Shown here one piece after another: positions 1 to 9,664 of a stretch of 64,000 nucleotides of DNA (positions are counted from its first letter, which is position 1; each line of letters opens with the position of its first letter). Under the pieces are notes generated by a model. The model saw only the letters and a program-made list of their open reading frames with translations. It did not search any database and was not told where the DNA came from. Source of the DNA: Streptomyces sp. NBC_01296 (GTDB taxonomy: Bacteria; Actinomycetota; Actinomycetes; Streptomycetales; Streptomycetaceae); assembly GCF_035984415.1 (NCBI RefSeq), contig NZ_CP130720.1, forward strand, positions 682,001-746,000, in the 5' to 3' direction. The position numbers and the translations under genes were made by a program.

Positions 1-221
1 GCGGCGGCGATCGCGTCGACGACCTGGGTCGACGGGCCGGTCTCCCGGCCCTGTTCCAGGCGCATGTAGTAGTCGGAGCTCACGCCCGCGAGCAGGGCCA
101 CCTCCTCGCGGCGCAGCCCCGGCACCCGCCGGCGGCCGTGCGCGGGCAGGCCTATGTCCTGCGGCTTGAGGGCTTCGCGCCGTGCTCTGAGGAACTCTCC
201 CATGGGACTGCTGTCGTGCAT
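1..221 (-). CDS. XRE-family regulator (MmyB-type), N-terminal part
   Basis: Only the first 73 codons lie in the window; the gene runs off the left edge. The visible part is a Cro/C1-type helix-turn-helix with the hallmark LRREEVALLAGVSSDYYMRLEQ (split here: LRREEVALLAG, then VSSDYYMRLEQG) typical of the actinobacterial MmyB group, whose C-terminal half binds a small hydrophobic ligand. It would be a cytoplasmic DNA-binding repressor or activator. ATG at 221 is the first good start; a second in-frame ATG lies six codons on. It starts 50 bases after the MDR oxidoreductase on the same strand, so the two may be co-transcribed, and it may control that operon. The ligand domain is not visible, so the subfamily is inferred from the N-terminus only. 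Confidence 0.85.
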   Translation of the reverse strand, partial: MHDSSPMGEFLRARREALKPQDIGLPAHGRRRVPGLRREEVALLAGVSSDYYMRLEQGRETGPSTQVVDAIAA

Positions 222-271
222 GACGTCAACGTACTGGACGGAGGATGCCGACTGTCCGGCGCCGCCGGCAG

Positions 272-1297
272 CTACCGGTCCGGCGCTTCGGCGCCCGTCA
301 CATCGGGGTGAGCGGCGGCGGGCCCCTGGACGCGGATCGCGATCTTGCCGCGTACGTGACCCTCCCGCAGGCGGCGTATCGCGTCCGGGACTTCGGCCAA
401 CGGGTACGTACGGTCCACCACCGGGGTGAGCGCGCCGGACTCCAGGAGCTCCCCCAGGACGCGCAGGTCCTCGGGGCGGGGCGTGGAGGCGAGGCCGCGC
501 AGGCGGTGGCGGGTGAACGGCGACAGCAGCAGGGCCCGCAGCTGCCGGTCGTGGCCGCCGATCCAGCGGCCGTCGGTCTCGCCGCCGACGATGACCAGCG
601 TCCCGCGCGGGGTCAGCGCCCGGCGCAGCCGGTGGAGGGGACGGTTGCCGGCGATGTCGAGGACGAGGTCGTAGCGGTGGACCCCGTCGGTGGGGTCCTC
701 GCGGGTGTGGTCCACGGTCTGGTCCGCGCCGAGGGAGCGGACCAGGTCCGCCTTGGGAGCGCTGCACACCGCGGTGATGTGTGCGGCCCCGAGCGCCTTG
801 GCCAGTTGGACGGCGTAGGTCCCGACCCCGCCCGAGGCGCCGATCACCAGGACCCGCAGGCCGGGCTTCAGCCGGCCGGTGCGCAGGGCCTGGAGGGCCG
901 TGGTCGCCGAGACGGTGACGACGGCCGCCTCTTCGGGCGTGAGCCGGGCCGGCCGCGGCGCCAACTCGTCCTCCTTGGCGCAGGCGTACTCCGCGAAGGA
1001 GCCGGTGCAGGTGCCGTACACCTCGTCGCCCGGGCGCAAGCGGCTGACGCCGGGTCCGACCGCCTCGACGCGGCCTGCGACGTCCAGACCGCGGATCCGC
1101 TGTCGGGGCGCCCGCAGGCCGAAGCCCGCTGCGCGCAGGGCGTAGGGCATGCCCGTCATGAGGTGCCAGACCCCTTGGTCGAGGCCGGCCGCCTGCACCC
1201 GCAGGAGGACCTCGCCCGGCCCGGGGACGGGCTGTTCGGTCTCTTCGAGGCGCAGGACGTCGGGCGGTCCGTACGCGTCCTGGACGATGGCTCTCAT
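272..1297 (-). CDS. Zinc-free MDR oxidoreductase (quinone reductase-like)
   Basis: A 341-residue medium-chain dehydrogenase/reductase. The N-terminal GroES-like domain has GLDVAGRVEAVGPG and the Rossmann half has the glycine-rich VIGASGGVGTYAVQLAKALGA (nucleotide loop GASGGVGTY), then TVDHTRED. The structural-zinc cysteine cluster of alcohol dehydrogenases is absent, as in NAD(P)H:quinone reductases and enoyl reductases that act on reactive carbonyls or quinones. Its ATG overlaps the stop of the XRE gene (ATGA), so translation is coupled to that repressor. This suggests a small inducible detoxification operon whose repressor senses the substrate. The true substrate cannot be read from sequence. 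Confidence 0.9.
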   Translation of the reverse strand: MRAIVQDAYGPPDVLRLEETEQPVPGPGEVLLRVQAAGLDQGVWHLMTGMPYALRAAGFGLRAPRQRIRGLDVAGRVEAVGPGVSRLRPGDEVYGTCTGSFAEYACAKEDELAPRPARLTPEEAAVVTVSATTALQALRTGRLKPGLRVLVIGASGGVGTYAVQLAKALGAAHITAVCSAPKADLVRSLGADQTVDHTREDPTDGVHRYDLVLDIAGNRPLHRLRRALTPRGTLVIVGGETDGRWIGGHDRQLRALLLSPFTRHRLRGLASTPRPEDLRVLGELLESGALTPVVDRTYPLAEVPDAIRRLREGHVRGKIAIRVQGPAAAHPDVTGAEAPDR

Positions 1298-1545
1298 CGG
1301 CCGTCTCCCTCGTTGTCCGTGCTGCCGCTGGTGGGGGCCGAGTACTGGAAGACGCTGTCGAGTGGGACCCCGAACACCCGGGCGATCTGGAAGGCCATCT
1401 CGAGCGAGGGCGAGTAGCGGCCCTGCTCGATGGCGATGACCGTCTGGCGGCTCACGCCGATGCGGCGGGCGAGCTCGGCCTGGGTCATCTCGCCGTGGGC
1501 GAAACGCTGGGCCCGGATGGTGTTGGTGACCCGCGTCGCCTTCAC
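1294..1545 (-). CDS. Small XRE-family transcriptional regulator
   Basis: About 83 residues, almost only a Cro/C1 helix-turn-helix: MTQAELARRIGVSRQTVIAIEQ followed by YSPSLEMAFQIARVFG (first motif read as MTQAELARRIG, VSRQTVIAIEQG). This is the compact repressor type that pairs with a small membrane protein of the DUF2178 style. The start is one of two consecutive GTG codons overlapping the stop of the upstream membrane gene, and the stop overlaps the ATG of the MDR gene, so all three are translated as one coupled unit. The palindrome and repeated TGTCAAG boxes upstream of the operon are the likely binding sites, giving autoregulation. The first GTG (1548) is an alternative start. Confidence 0.85.
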   Translation of the reverse strand: MKATRVTNTIRAQRFAHGEMTQAELARRIGVSRQTVIAIEQGRYSPSLEMAFQIARVFGVPLDSVFQYSAPTSGSTDNEGDGR

Positions 1546-1970
1546 CACGGGTGGAATCCGAACCGGTACGAAATGACCTTGACCACCGAGCTGAGCAGCG
1601 ACGACAGGACGAAGGCCAGATAGATGGCGTTGGCGATCCAGAACGGAGCGGCCTCGGCCATCGCCAGGAGCAGGCCGGCCACCCCGCCGATCACGACGAA
1701 GGACTGCCCGACGTACTCGCCGAAGCGGTGGATCTCGCGGTCGCGCTGGTCCTTGACGTTCGCCTCCTTCGGCGAGGAGGCGGCGATCGCGGTGTGGGCC
1801 GCGATGGACGCGACGATCGACAGGCCGACCGTCCACAGCAGGGCTCCCGCGTACGGCGCGCGGGTCAACGGCACTCCTGCGGGGCGCCCCAGCACGACCC
1901 ACAAGTACACCGCGTAGGACCCGACCGCGACCACCAACATGCTCCAGGCACGTTTCTCCTCGACTGCCAC
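1542..1970 (-). CDS. Small integral membrane protein, partner of XRE repressor
   Basis: About 142 residues with four hydrophobic segments (first SMLVVAVGSYAVYLWVVLG, last AIYLAFVLSSLLSSVVKVIS), separated by a charged middle with KDQRDREIHRFGEYVGQS. It resembles the DUF2178-like membrane proteins commonly encoded just before a small XRE regulator, where the pair is thought to act together, but no biochemical role is established. I chose the GTG at 1970 because GGGGAG lies five bases before it; GTG 1976 and TTG 1988 are in frame upstream and fall inside the palindromic operator. First gene of the coupled operon. Confidence 0.75.
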   Translation of the reverse strand: MAVEEKRAWSMLVVAVGSYAVYLWVVLGRPAGVPLTRAPYAGALLWTVGLSIVASIAAHTAIAASSPKEANVKDQRDREIHRFGEYVGQSFVVIGGVAGLLLAMAEAAPFWIANAIYLAFVLSSLLSSVVKVISYRFGFHPW

Positions 1971-1973
1971 TAC

Positions 1974-2035
1974 CACTCCCCATGTCAAGAAAACCAGACA
2001 TGGGGAGTGTCAAGCAGCCGCGACACCATGTCAAG
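1974..2035 (-). promoter_or_regulatory. Palindromic operator/promoter of the membrane-XRE-MDR operon
   Basis: Arms 1974-1986 and 1997-2009 form a perfect 13-base inverted repeat (CACTCCCCATGTC / GACATGGGGAGTG) with a ten-base spacer. Three direct copies of TGTCAAG (reverse strand CTTGACA, a near-perfect -35) occur at 1983-1989, 2008-2014 and 2029-2035. They sit immediately upstream of the operon whose second gene is an XRE repressor, so this is the probable autoregulatory operator with overlapping promoter elements. Seen: the repeats. Inferred: their role. Confidence 0.6.
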
Positions 2036-2226
2036 CGTTCTTGACCACCACCTCACTGGCGCTGCCACGTCCAGAGCCCCTGACGCATCCGCATTTCCGG
2101 TGGTCACAGCGGCGCCACGGCTTCGGAATGCCGACGCACTGCCCCCATGCCACGCTGAGACGGGGGATCGCGCCGGCTCCGGCATGCACGGCTGACCGGG
2201 CGCCGCTGCCAAGCAAGGAGGCCGAC

Positions 2227-2661
2227 ATGGCCAGTGACTCCACCCGGCCCACAGCGGCCGACGCCAACCCGAGCCCGTGGCACGGGCCCACGTCCGGAAG
2301 CACCGTCCTCGCCGGAGCGCTGATGATCTTCGGCGGGGCGATGGCGATCTTCGAGGGGATCTCGGCCGTCGTCAAGGACCCCTTGTTCATCGCCACGCGC
2401 CACTACGTGTTCGAGTTCAGCCTGGCGGGCTGGGGCTGGGTCCACCTCATCGTGGGCATCGTTCTCGTCTTCGCAGGCTGCGCCGTGCTCAGCGGAGCCC
2501 TGTGGGCGCGCTACTTCGGCGTATTCGTCGCGGGCCTGGGCGCGGTCGCCAACTTCCTGTGGATCCCGTACTACCCCCTGTGGGCCACGATTCTGGTCGC
2601 CGTCAACCTCTTCATCATCTGGGCACTGTGCCACGGCATGCACCGAGAGGCCGCCGGCTGA
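2227..2661 (+). CDS. Four-helix membrane protein (DUF7144-like)
   Basis: 144 residues: a polar N-terminus of about 25 residues, then four hydrophobic segments (for example VLAGALMIFGGAMAIFEG and WVHLIVGIVLVFAGCAVLSG) with the conserved-looking WGWVHLIVG and NFLWIPYYP motifs of a widespread actinobacterial membrane family without known function. AAGGAGG stands seven bases before the ATG. It is followed after 56 bases by the FAD hydroxylase and may be co-transcribed with it. A structural or stress-related envelope role is guesswork. Confidence 0.8.
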   Translation: MASDSTRPTAADANPSPWHGPTSGSTVLAGALMIFGGAMAIFEGISAVVKDPLFIATRHYVFEFSLAGWGWVHLIVGIVLVFAGCAVLSGALWARYFGVFVAGLGAVANFLWIPYYPLWATILVAVNLFIIWALCHGMHREAAG

Positions 2662-2717
2662 CGGTCGCCCGTCGCCGGTCCTCTCGGCAACCCCAGCGCG
2701 AACAGGAGGAGTTCGAC

Positions 2718-4331
2718 ATGCCCGGAGCGGACACCGAGGTGGACGCCGAGGTGGCCGTCCTGATCGTCGGGGGCGGGCCCGTCGGGCTCACCGCGCGAGC
2801 GCTGCTGGAACGCTGGGGCGTACGGGCCCTGCTGGTCGAGAAACACGTCGAACTGTCACCCTTCCCCCGGTCCCGGCTGGTCAACGTGCGTTCGATGGAG
2901 ATCTACCGGCGGCTCGGGCTCGCTGCCGAGATCACGGCCAACGCGTTCGCACCCGAGTACGGGCGCGTCCGCTTCCGCGACACCCTGCGCGGTGAAGACT
3001 TCGCCACGGCGGCGATGGTCGGTGTCCACGCGCCGGTGCCGGAAAGTCCCGCCATCGGCGTGGTCACCTCGCAGGACCGGCTGGAACCCACCCTGCTGGC
3101 CGCAGCAGACTCCCCCGTGCGGTTCGGGGTCGAGCTGATCGACCTGGTCGAGGAGGCCGGGAGCGTGGTGGCCGTACTCGTCGACCACCGACAGGGCCGC
3201 GGTCGGGAGACTCGCGTCCGGGCCCGTTACGTGGTCGCCGCCGACGGCGCGAACTCCTGCGTCCGCCGGCGCCTGGCCATCGACACCGCCGGCCCAGGGG
3301 CGTTGGGGAGCTTCACCACCGTGGTGTTCGACGCCGACCTCGACCGCTGGCGCGCTCGCCAGCCCGCCGGGGTCTACTTCACCGCGCACGGATCGTTCGG
3401 ACCGCTCTACCCCGAAGGAGGCTGGTCCTGGTTCGGTCCGACACCCGAGGACGCTGCGCACGTCGACTGGCCCGACCTGGTCTCACGCGCCCTCGGCCCC
3501 GGCTCCGGCGTACGGGCCGATGTGTTGCGGGTCCAGCAGTGGACGATGAACGCCTTCGTCGCAGAACGCTTCCGCCACGGCCGGATCCTGCTTGCGGGCG
3601 ACGCCGCGCACGCGGTCCCCCCGATCGGCGGCCTGGGCATGAACACCGGCGTCGCCGATGTGCACAACCTGTGCTGGAAACTGGCGGGCGTCCTCCACGG
3701 GTGGGCCGGGCCGGGCCTGTTGGAAACGTACGAGACGGAGCGACACCCCGTCGCCCACGGGACGCTGCGCCAGTCAGTGGCCAACACCCGGCTCATGGTC
3801 CAGGTACTGAACCGGCGCCGCGACCAGCTCGAAGCGGGCGAGCGGGCTTCGGCCCGGGTCGGACTTCCCTGGTCGGAAAGGTATTTCGCCCAACTCGGTC
3901 TCGTGCTCGGCATCGGCTACCGCTCTGCAGCCGTCCTCGGCGATGACGACGGCACCCCGCCCGAACCGTCCGACAGCGGCACGGACTACGTCCCCACCAC
4001 GAGGCCGGGCCACCGGATGCCGCACCTCTGGCTGACGCACGGCCGCTCCACGCTCGACGCATTCGGCGAATGGTTCACGCTGCTCACCCCGGACCCCGCC
4101 CGGTGGGAGCAGCAGTCCGACGCACCGTGGCCGCTTCGTGTCGAGCTCCTTCCCGAGGAGCGCCTCGTGAGCTGCGGCCTGCGCCCCCACGGCGCACTCC
4201 TGGTCCGGCCCGACGGTCACATCGGCGCCCGGTGGCGCGAGCGCCCGCCGAACGACGCCGCCCTCCGCCACGCGGTGAGCCACGTGGTGAGCACGACCAC
4301 GCGCTCGACACGCCCCGGCGGCGGCCGGTGA
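2718..4331 (+). CDS. FAD-dependent aromatic hydroxylase (PheA/TfdB family)
   Basis: 537 residues of a class A flavoprotein monooxygenase. Residues about 10-35 carry the dinucleotide-binding VLIVGGGPVGLTAR; a middle YVVAADGANSCVRR matches the second FAD/NADPH motif (DG); GRILLAGDAAHAVPPIGGLG (read as ILLAGDAAHAVPP, then GGLGMNTGVAD) is the ribityl-binding GD motif. Such enzymes hydroxylate phenols or polyketide aromatics using NAD(P)H and oxygen, in the cytoplasm. AGGAGG lies eight bases before ATG 2718. No polyketide synthase is near, so catabolism or detoxification of an aromatic compound is more likely than antibiotic tailoring; the substrate is unknown. Its stop is one base from the convergent CAP gene stop. 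Confidence 0.92.
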   Translation: MPGADTEVDAEVAVLIVGGGPVGLTARALLERWGVRALLVEKHVELSPFPRSRLVNVRSMEIYRRLGLAAEITANAFAPEYGRVRFRDTLRGEDFATAAMVGVHAPVPESPAIGVVTSQDRLEPTLLAAADSPVRFGVELIDLVEEAGSVVAVLVDHRQGRGRETRVRARYVVAADGANSCVRRRLAIDTAGPGALGSFTTVVFDADLDRWRARQPAGVYFTAHGSFGPLYPEGGWSWFGPTPEDAAHVDWPDLVSRALGPGSGVRADVLRVQQWTMNAFVAERFRHGRILLAGDAAHAVPPIGGLGMNTGVADVHNLCWKLAGVLHGWAGPGLLETYETERHPVAHGTLRQSVANTRLMVQVLNRRRDQLEAGERASARVGLPWSERYFAQLGLVLGIGYRSAAVLGDDDGTPPEPSDSGTDYVPTTRPGHRMPHLWLTHGRSTLDAFGEWFTLLTPDPARWEQQSDAPWPLRVELLPEERLVSCGLRPHGALLVRPDGHIGARWRERPPNDAALRHAVSHVVSTTTRSTRPGGGR

Positions 4332-4332
4332 A

Positions 4333-4869
4333 TCAGCTTGCGTACCGGCACACGACGACCCACCCGCCACCGGGAATGGGAACGCCGCTCTTCGCACCGC
4401 AGCCGATCTTCTGGTACTTGCTGTCGATCATGTTGTAGTAGTGGCCCCACTCCTGGTAGCCGGCGCGGTTGCTGACGTAGTCATGGTTGGGATCGGCGTC
4501 GTACGCGCTCTTCTCTGCGGCCCATTGGCCCGTGGCCTGGCCCGGCGCATAGCCCGACATGTTCTCGGCGGCGTTGTTGATCGGGGCGTGGTTCAGCCGG
4601 CCGCCCGCCGTGGATGCCGGGTCGTCGGCCCAGGCCTGGGCCTCGGCAGCGAGCGCGGCATCCCAGGTCAAGGGCTGCTGGTCGGCCTGTTGGCGTACGG
4701 TGTTCGTCTCGGCGACGATGGCCTGTTGCTCGGCGGGACTGAGTTCGGCGGGGACCGCCGAGTGGGACACGCCCGCGGTGGCGCCCGTCGCGAGCACCAT
4801 GCCTCCGGTCATCAGCGCCGCTGCGACGAGGGCCTGGGCCCGATGGTGAACTCGAGGAAGGGTCTTCAT
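4333..4869 (-). CDS. Secreted CAP/SCP-domain protein
   Basis: 178 residues. A basic N-terminus and hydrophobic stretch (ALVAAALMTGGMVLATGAT) form a signal peptide of about 33 residues. The rest is a CAP domain: NTVRQQ...LTWDAALAAEAQAWA, then AENMSGYAPGQ, WAAEKSAYD and GHYYNMI near the end, matching the four CAP signatures, with the two late cysteines around CGAK and VCRYAS likely forming a disulfide. CAP proteins are extracellular; in bacteria their role is mostly undefined. ATG 4869 is preceded by GGGAG. It ends one base from the hydroxylase stop on the other strand. Confidence 0.88.
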   Translation of the reverse strand: MKTLPRVHHRAQALVAAALMTGGMVLATGATAGVSHSAVPAELSPAEQQAIVAETNTVRQQADQQPLTWDAALAAEAQAWADDPASTAGGRLNHAPINNAAENMSGYAPGQATGQWAAEKSAYDADPNHDYVSNRAGYQEWGHYYNMIDSKYQKIGCGAKSGVPIPGGGWVVVCRYAS

Positions 4870-5096
4870 TGCGACTCCCTGGTCGCACAGAAAAACAGCA
4901 GCAGGAACAAGGGCTGCTGGGACGTGCCGGCGGGGGTCACGGCCGTCGGTAGCGGGCCGCACGGCCGGCTGTGCGATGGCAGAGGGGCCATCGGCGACGA
5001 AGCGGTCTGATCGGCGGCCGCACCCGGCCGCCCTCCGTAGGACCAGCCTATGACCCGGGCGTCCGTGCGGCGAACGCAGTGACCGGCAGGAAGGCG

Positions 5097-6806
<1,710 letters not shown>

Positions 6807-6953
6807 ACGCTCCGTCCCTCGCCGTTGGTCAACTCACGTACTGAGCAGGCCCCAGCGTAATGGCACGCACATTCGGACGGGCGCGTGCCCGAGCCCGGCG
6901 CGTCGGGTCGGACGCGTTGAAGGACTGGGAGCCGTTCCGCGGACAGCCGCCGG

Positions 6954-7319
6954 TCAGGGTCCCTCGTCGTACGTTCCCGCCTCCACTTCGAGGGCGAGCT
7001 GCTGGAGTACCTCGATCGACGAGACGTCCGTCCGGCCGCCGTCGTGCGCCATGGCCAGACTGGTGAACGCCAGGCTGAATCCGGCCACCATCGTGTGCAG
7101 CGCCGGTCCCAGCGCCTCCGCGACGAGGCGGGCCACCTGCTGCGGGGACGAGTCGGCCGGCACGCTGATCGAGGGCAGCATCTCGTTCAGCAGCTGGGTG
7201 ACGACCCCGGCTTCCGTCTCGGGACCGTCGTCGTCCTCGCCGGCTTCGGCTGCCCGGCGGATCTCCTGGGCCTCCGTGAGGATGCCGATGACTCGCTTGA
7301 GGACCTCTGCACGTTCCAT
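6954..7319 (-). CDS. Conserved small acidic protein, function unknown
   Basis: 121 residues, soluble, acidic and mostly helical by composition, beginning MERAEVLKRVIGILTEAQ with an acidic GEDDDGPETEAG linker and an alternating helical C-terminus ending VEAGTYDEGP. I do not recognise the family. Third-position GC is high in this frame and the ATG is preceded by GGAG, so it is probably real. It lies upstream of and in line with the Ser/Thr kinase, which makes a shared transcript or a kinase-substrate relation possible, but nothing in the sequence proves it. Confidence 0.7.
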   Translation of the reverse strand: MERAEVLKRVIGILTEAQEIRRAAEAGEDDDGPETEAGVVTQLLNEMLPSISVPADSSPQQVARLVAEALGPALHTMVAGFSLAFTSLAMAHDGGRTDVSSIEVLQQLALEVEAGTYDEGP

Positions 7320-7481
7320 CTCCGGAGCCTAGCTCCAGCCCGCTCGGACCGGGCCCGCGTTCCCGGATCTCCCCCTGCGCCGGCGACAGGCGCATGATGA
7401 CCGGGGAGGGCCCGTTCGGTGGCCCGAATCGGCCGTTAGGGTGAGTTGATCACCCCTTCCAGAAAGGCCACGCGGCTCACA

Positions 7482-8426
7482 GTGACCGAATCACGCCCCC
7501 ACACCTTGTTCTCCTTCGGCACGCTGATGGACGAAAGGGTGCAGACCACTCTCTTCGGCCGGGCCGTGCCCACTGCTCCGGCGTCGCTGGCCGGCCACAC
7601 CACCCGGCCCCTGCCGATCACCGACCCGGCCGTGATCGCCGCCAGCGGCCTCGACGTACACCTGATCCTGGAGCGCAAGACCGGCGCCGCGGTCGAGGGC
7701 GCCGTCCTGCACCTCACCGATCAGGACCTCGCCGCGGCCGACGACTACGAAGTCGACGACTACGCACGCCGACGGGTGGTCCTCACCTCCGGGGAGAGCA
7801 CCTGGGCCTACCTGGACGCGAAGCCGCTGCGTCCGGCACGGCGCATCGTGATCGTGGGCGACAGCATCGCGTACGGGCGCTGTGATCCGCAGGGAGGGTG
7901 GGCGGGGCGCCTCGCAGCTGCCCACATCGCCGGGAACGAGACTGAACACCGGGTCTTCAACCTGGCCGTACCCGGCAGCACCCTGACCGATGTCAGCGAA
8001 CAGACACCCGCACTGCTGGGCCCGCGCCTGCCGGACACCCTCCTCGTCGCCGCCGGCATCAACGACTCCGCCCTGCCCCTCGCCGTCACGCAGACCCACG
8101 TCGACGGGTCGGCGCCGGCTCGCCTCGCGGACCGTCTCGGCTCGCTGGCTGCCACGGCCCTCGACCACAATGCGCGACTCGTCGTCGCGGGACCGACATG
8201 GATCGACGAAGCACGCACCCACGACTACGAGGGCCTGCGATTCACCCAGGCACGAGCGCTGGACCTGCGCGCATCCCTGCGCGCCTGGTGCGAAGGCAAC
8301 CACGTCGACTTCCTCGACATGTGGGAGCCGCTGCGCGAGAAGAGCGAACTGCTCGTCGACGGCCTGCACCCCACCCCCGAAGGGCACGAGGCGGTCCATC
8401 GGCATCTCAACGCCCTCAGTCGCTGA
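7482..8426 (+). CDS. GGCT-like domain fused to SGNH/GDSL hydrolase
   Basis: 314 residues with two catalytic folds. Residues about 5-115: gamma-glutamylcyclotransferase/AIG2-like domain with HTLFSFGTLMD (the YGxL phosphate-type loop), LHLTDQDLAAADDYE and YARRRVVL; the Glu of DDYE is the expected catalytic acid. Residues about 122-314: SGNH hydrolase with block I VGDSIAYG (Ser), block II LAVPGSTL (Gly), block III AAGINDS (Asn) and block V DGLHPTPEGH (Asp-His), all intact. SGNH enzymes cleave esters. The GTG at 7482 has no strong ribosome site; TTG 7446 is the only earlier in-frame option. The stop is ten bases before a MAB_1171c-like gene, so they form an operon. Substrate unknown. Confidence 0.82.
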   Translation: MTESRPHTLFSFGTLMDERVQTTLFGRAVPTAPASLAGHTTRPLPITDPAVIAASGLDVHLILERKTGAAVEGAVLHLTDQDLAAADDYEVDDYARRRVVLTSGESTWAYLDAKPLRPARRIVIVGDSIAYGRCDPQGGWAGRLAAAHIAGNETEHRVFNLAVPGSTLTDVSEQTPALLGPRLPDTLLVAAGINDSALPLAVTQTHVDGSAPARLADRLGSLAATALDHNARLVVAGPTWIDEARTHDYEGLRFTQARALDLRASLRAWCEGNHVDFLDMWEPLREKSELLVDGLHPTPEGHEAVHRHLNALSR

Positions 8427-8436
8427 GGAACACGGC

Positions 8437-9645
8437 GTGAACGACTCGAACGGACTGGGCTTCTACGTACCCGGAGTCCTGCTGCTCTTGGCTGCGGGCC
8501 TCAAGCTCCCCGCCCTCCTGCGCAACCCCCGCGACGAACTCCTGCGGTCCGTCTGCATCCTCCTCACGCTGGCGACCGCCGTGTTCGGGTTCACCGCGAT
8601 TCCCACCATCGTCGCGGTGAACCGGATCACGGGAGTCCCGAACGCCGCCGCCCCGCTCGTGTTCTCGCTGCTCACGGCCTTCTCCGGGGCAAACATCGTG
8701 CTCATCTTCCGCTGGAGCAGCGGCCCGGAGGACGCCGAGCGGACACGGCGGCGCTCCCGCCTGTGCAACGTGGTCACCCTCGGGGTGATCGCGGTCATCA
8801 ACGTGCTCTTCGCGCTCGGTGACGCCCCCGTCGAGCGCCTGCGCGATCTGGACACCTACTACGCGTCCACGCCGTACATCAGGGAGATGATCCTCCTCTA
8901 CCTCGCGGCCCACACCACGGCAGCCGTCACCATGACGCTGCTGTGCTGGAGATGGGCGCGGGAGGTGCAGGGCGCGCTCCGTTCGGGGCTCGGGCTGATC
9001 GCCGTCGGGTACGTGCTCAACCTGTTGTACGACATCGCCAAGTTCACCGCGATCGGGGCCCGCTGGGCGGGCAGCAGCGACTGGGACGTCCTCAGCTCCG
9101 AGATCGCACCGGCACTCGCCTCCGTGTCCGCGCTCCTGATCGCGACCGGATTCGTCCTGCCGCTCGTCTCCCAGCACGTGACGGACCGATGGCGGATGTG
9201 GCGCCGCTACCGCCGGCTCCGGCCGCTGTCCCAGGAACTGAAAGGTGCGACACGGCGCAGCATCGAGCTGGCCAACGGGCCCTGGACGTCCATCGAGATC
9301 CGGTTGACCCAGCGTGAGTCGGACATCCACGACGGGATCCTCGCGGTCAGTCCGTACCTGCACGCCGGCGTACGGGAACAGGCGCTCCGGGAGGAACTGG
9401 AAGCCGGGCGTCCGGCCGAAGAGGCTGCGGCCGTGGCCGATGCCGCGGCCCTGGCGAATGCCGTCGTCCTCTGGAACCGGGCGCAGAACGCGCCGGAAGA
9501 GGAGCCCGTGTCACGGGCCGCGAGCCCGGTCCTGGCCTCGCCGAACAGCCCCCTGGGCCTGGTCCGGATGTCCCAGGCGCTGACCAGGTCGGCCACCGTC
9601 CGTTCCCGCCGGCGAAGCGCCGCCCTGGAGAGCAGCACACCATGA
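8437..9645 (+). CDS. MAB_1171c-like (DUF6545) polytopic membrane protein
   Basis: 402 residues. Seven to eight hydrophobic helices fill residues about 5-250 (for example FYVPGVLLLLAAGLKLPAL at the start), followed by a cytosolic tail containing WRMWRRYRRLRPLSQELK, a region rich in charged residues, and IHDGILAVSPYL and REELEAGRPAEEAAAVADA. This matches the MAB_1171c family of putative transporters. The GTG at 8437 has GAGGAA six bases before it, overlapping the end of the GGCT-SGNH gene, so the two are co-translated. Usual partners of this family are XRE regulators and IrrE-like peptidases; here the partner is an esterase-type fusion. It ends 19 bases from the convergent phosphotransferase. 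Confidence 0.82.
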   Translation: MNDSNGLGFYVPGVLLLLAAGLKLPALLRNPRDELLRSVCILLTLATAVFGFTAIPTIVAVNRITGVPNAAAPLVFSLLTAFSGANIVLIFRWSSGPEDAERTRRRSRLCNVVTLGVIAVINVLFALGDAPVERLRDLDTYYASTPYIREMILLYLAAHTTAAVTMTLLCWRWAREVQGALRSGLGLIAVGYVLNLLYDIAKFTAIGARWAGSSDWDVLSSEIAPALASVSALLIATGFVLPLVSQHVTDRWRMWRRYRRLRPLSQELKGATRRSIELANGPWTSIEIRLTQRESDIHDGILAVSPYLHAGVREQALREELEAGRPAEEAAAVADAAALANAVVLWNRAQNAPEEEPVSRAASPVLASPNSPLGLVRMSQALTRSATVRSRRRSAALESSTP

Positions 9646-9664
9646 CACCCCCTAGGGCCACTGT

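Noticed and set aside
2718..4331. Tailoring enzyme of a polyketide cluster
   Set aside because: No synthase, acyl carrier or other biosynthetic gene within reach; more likely a stand-alone hydroxylase.
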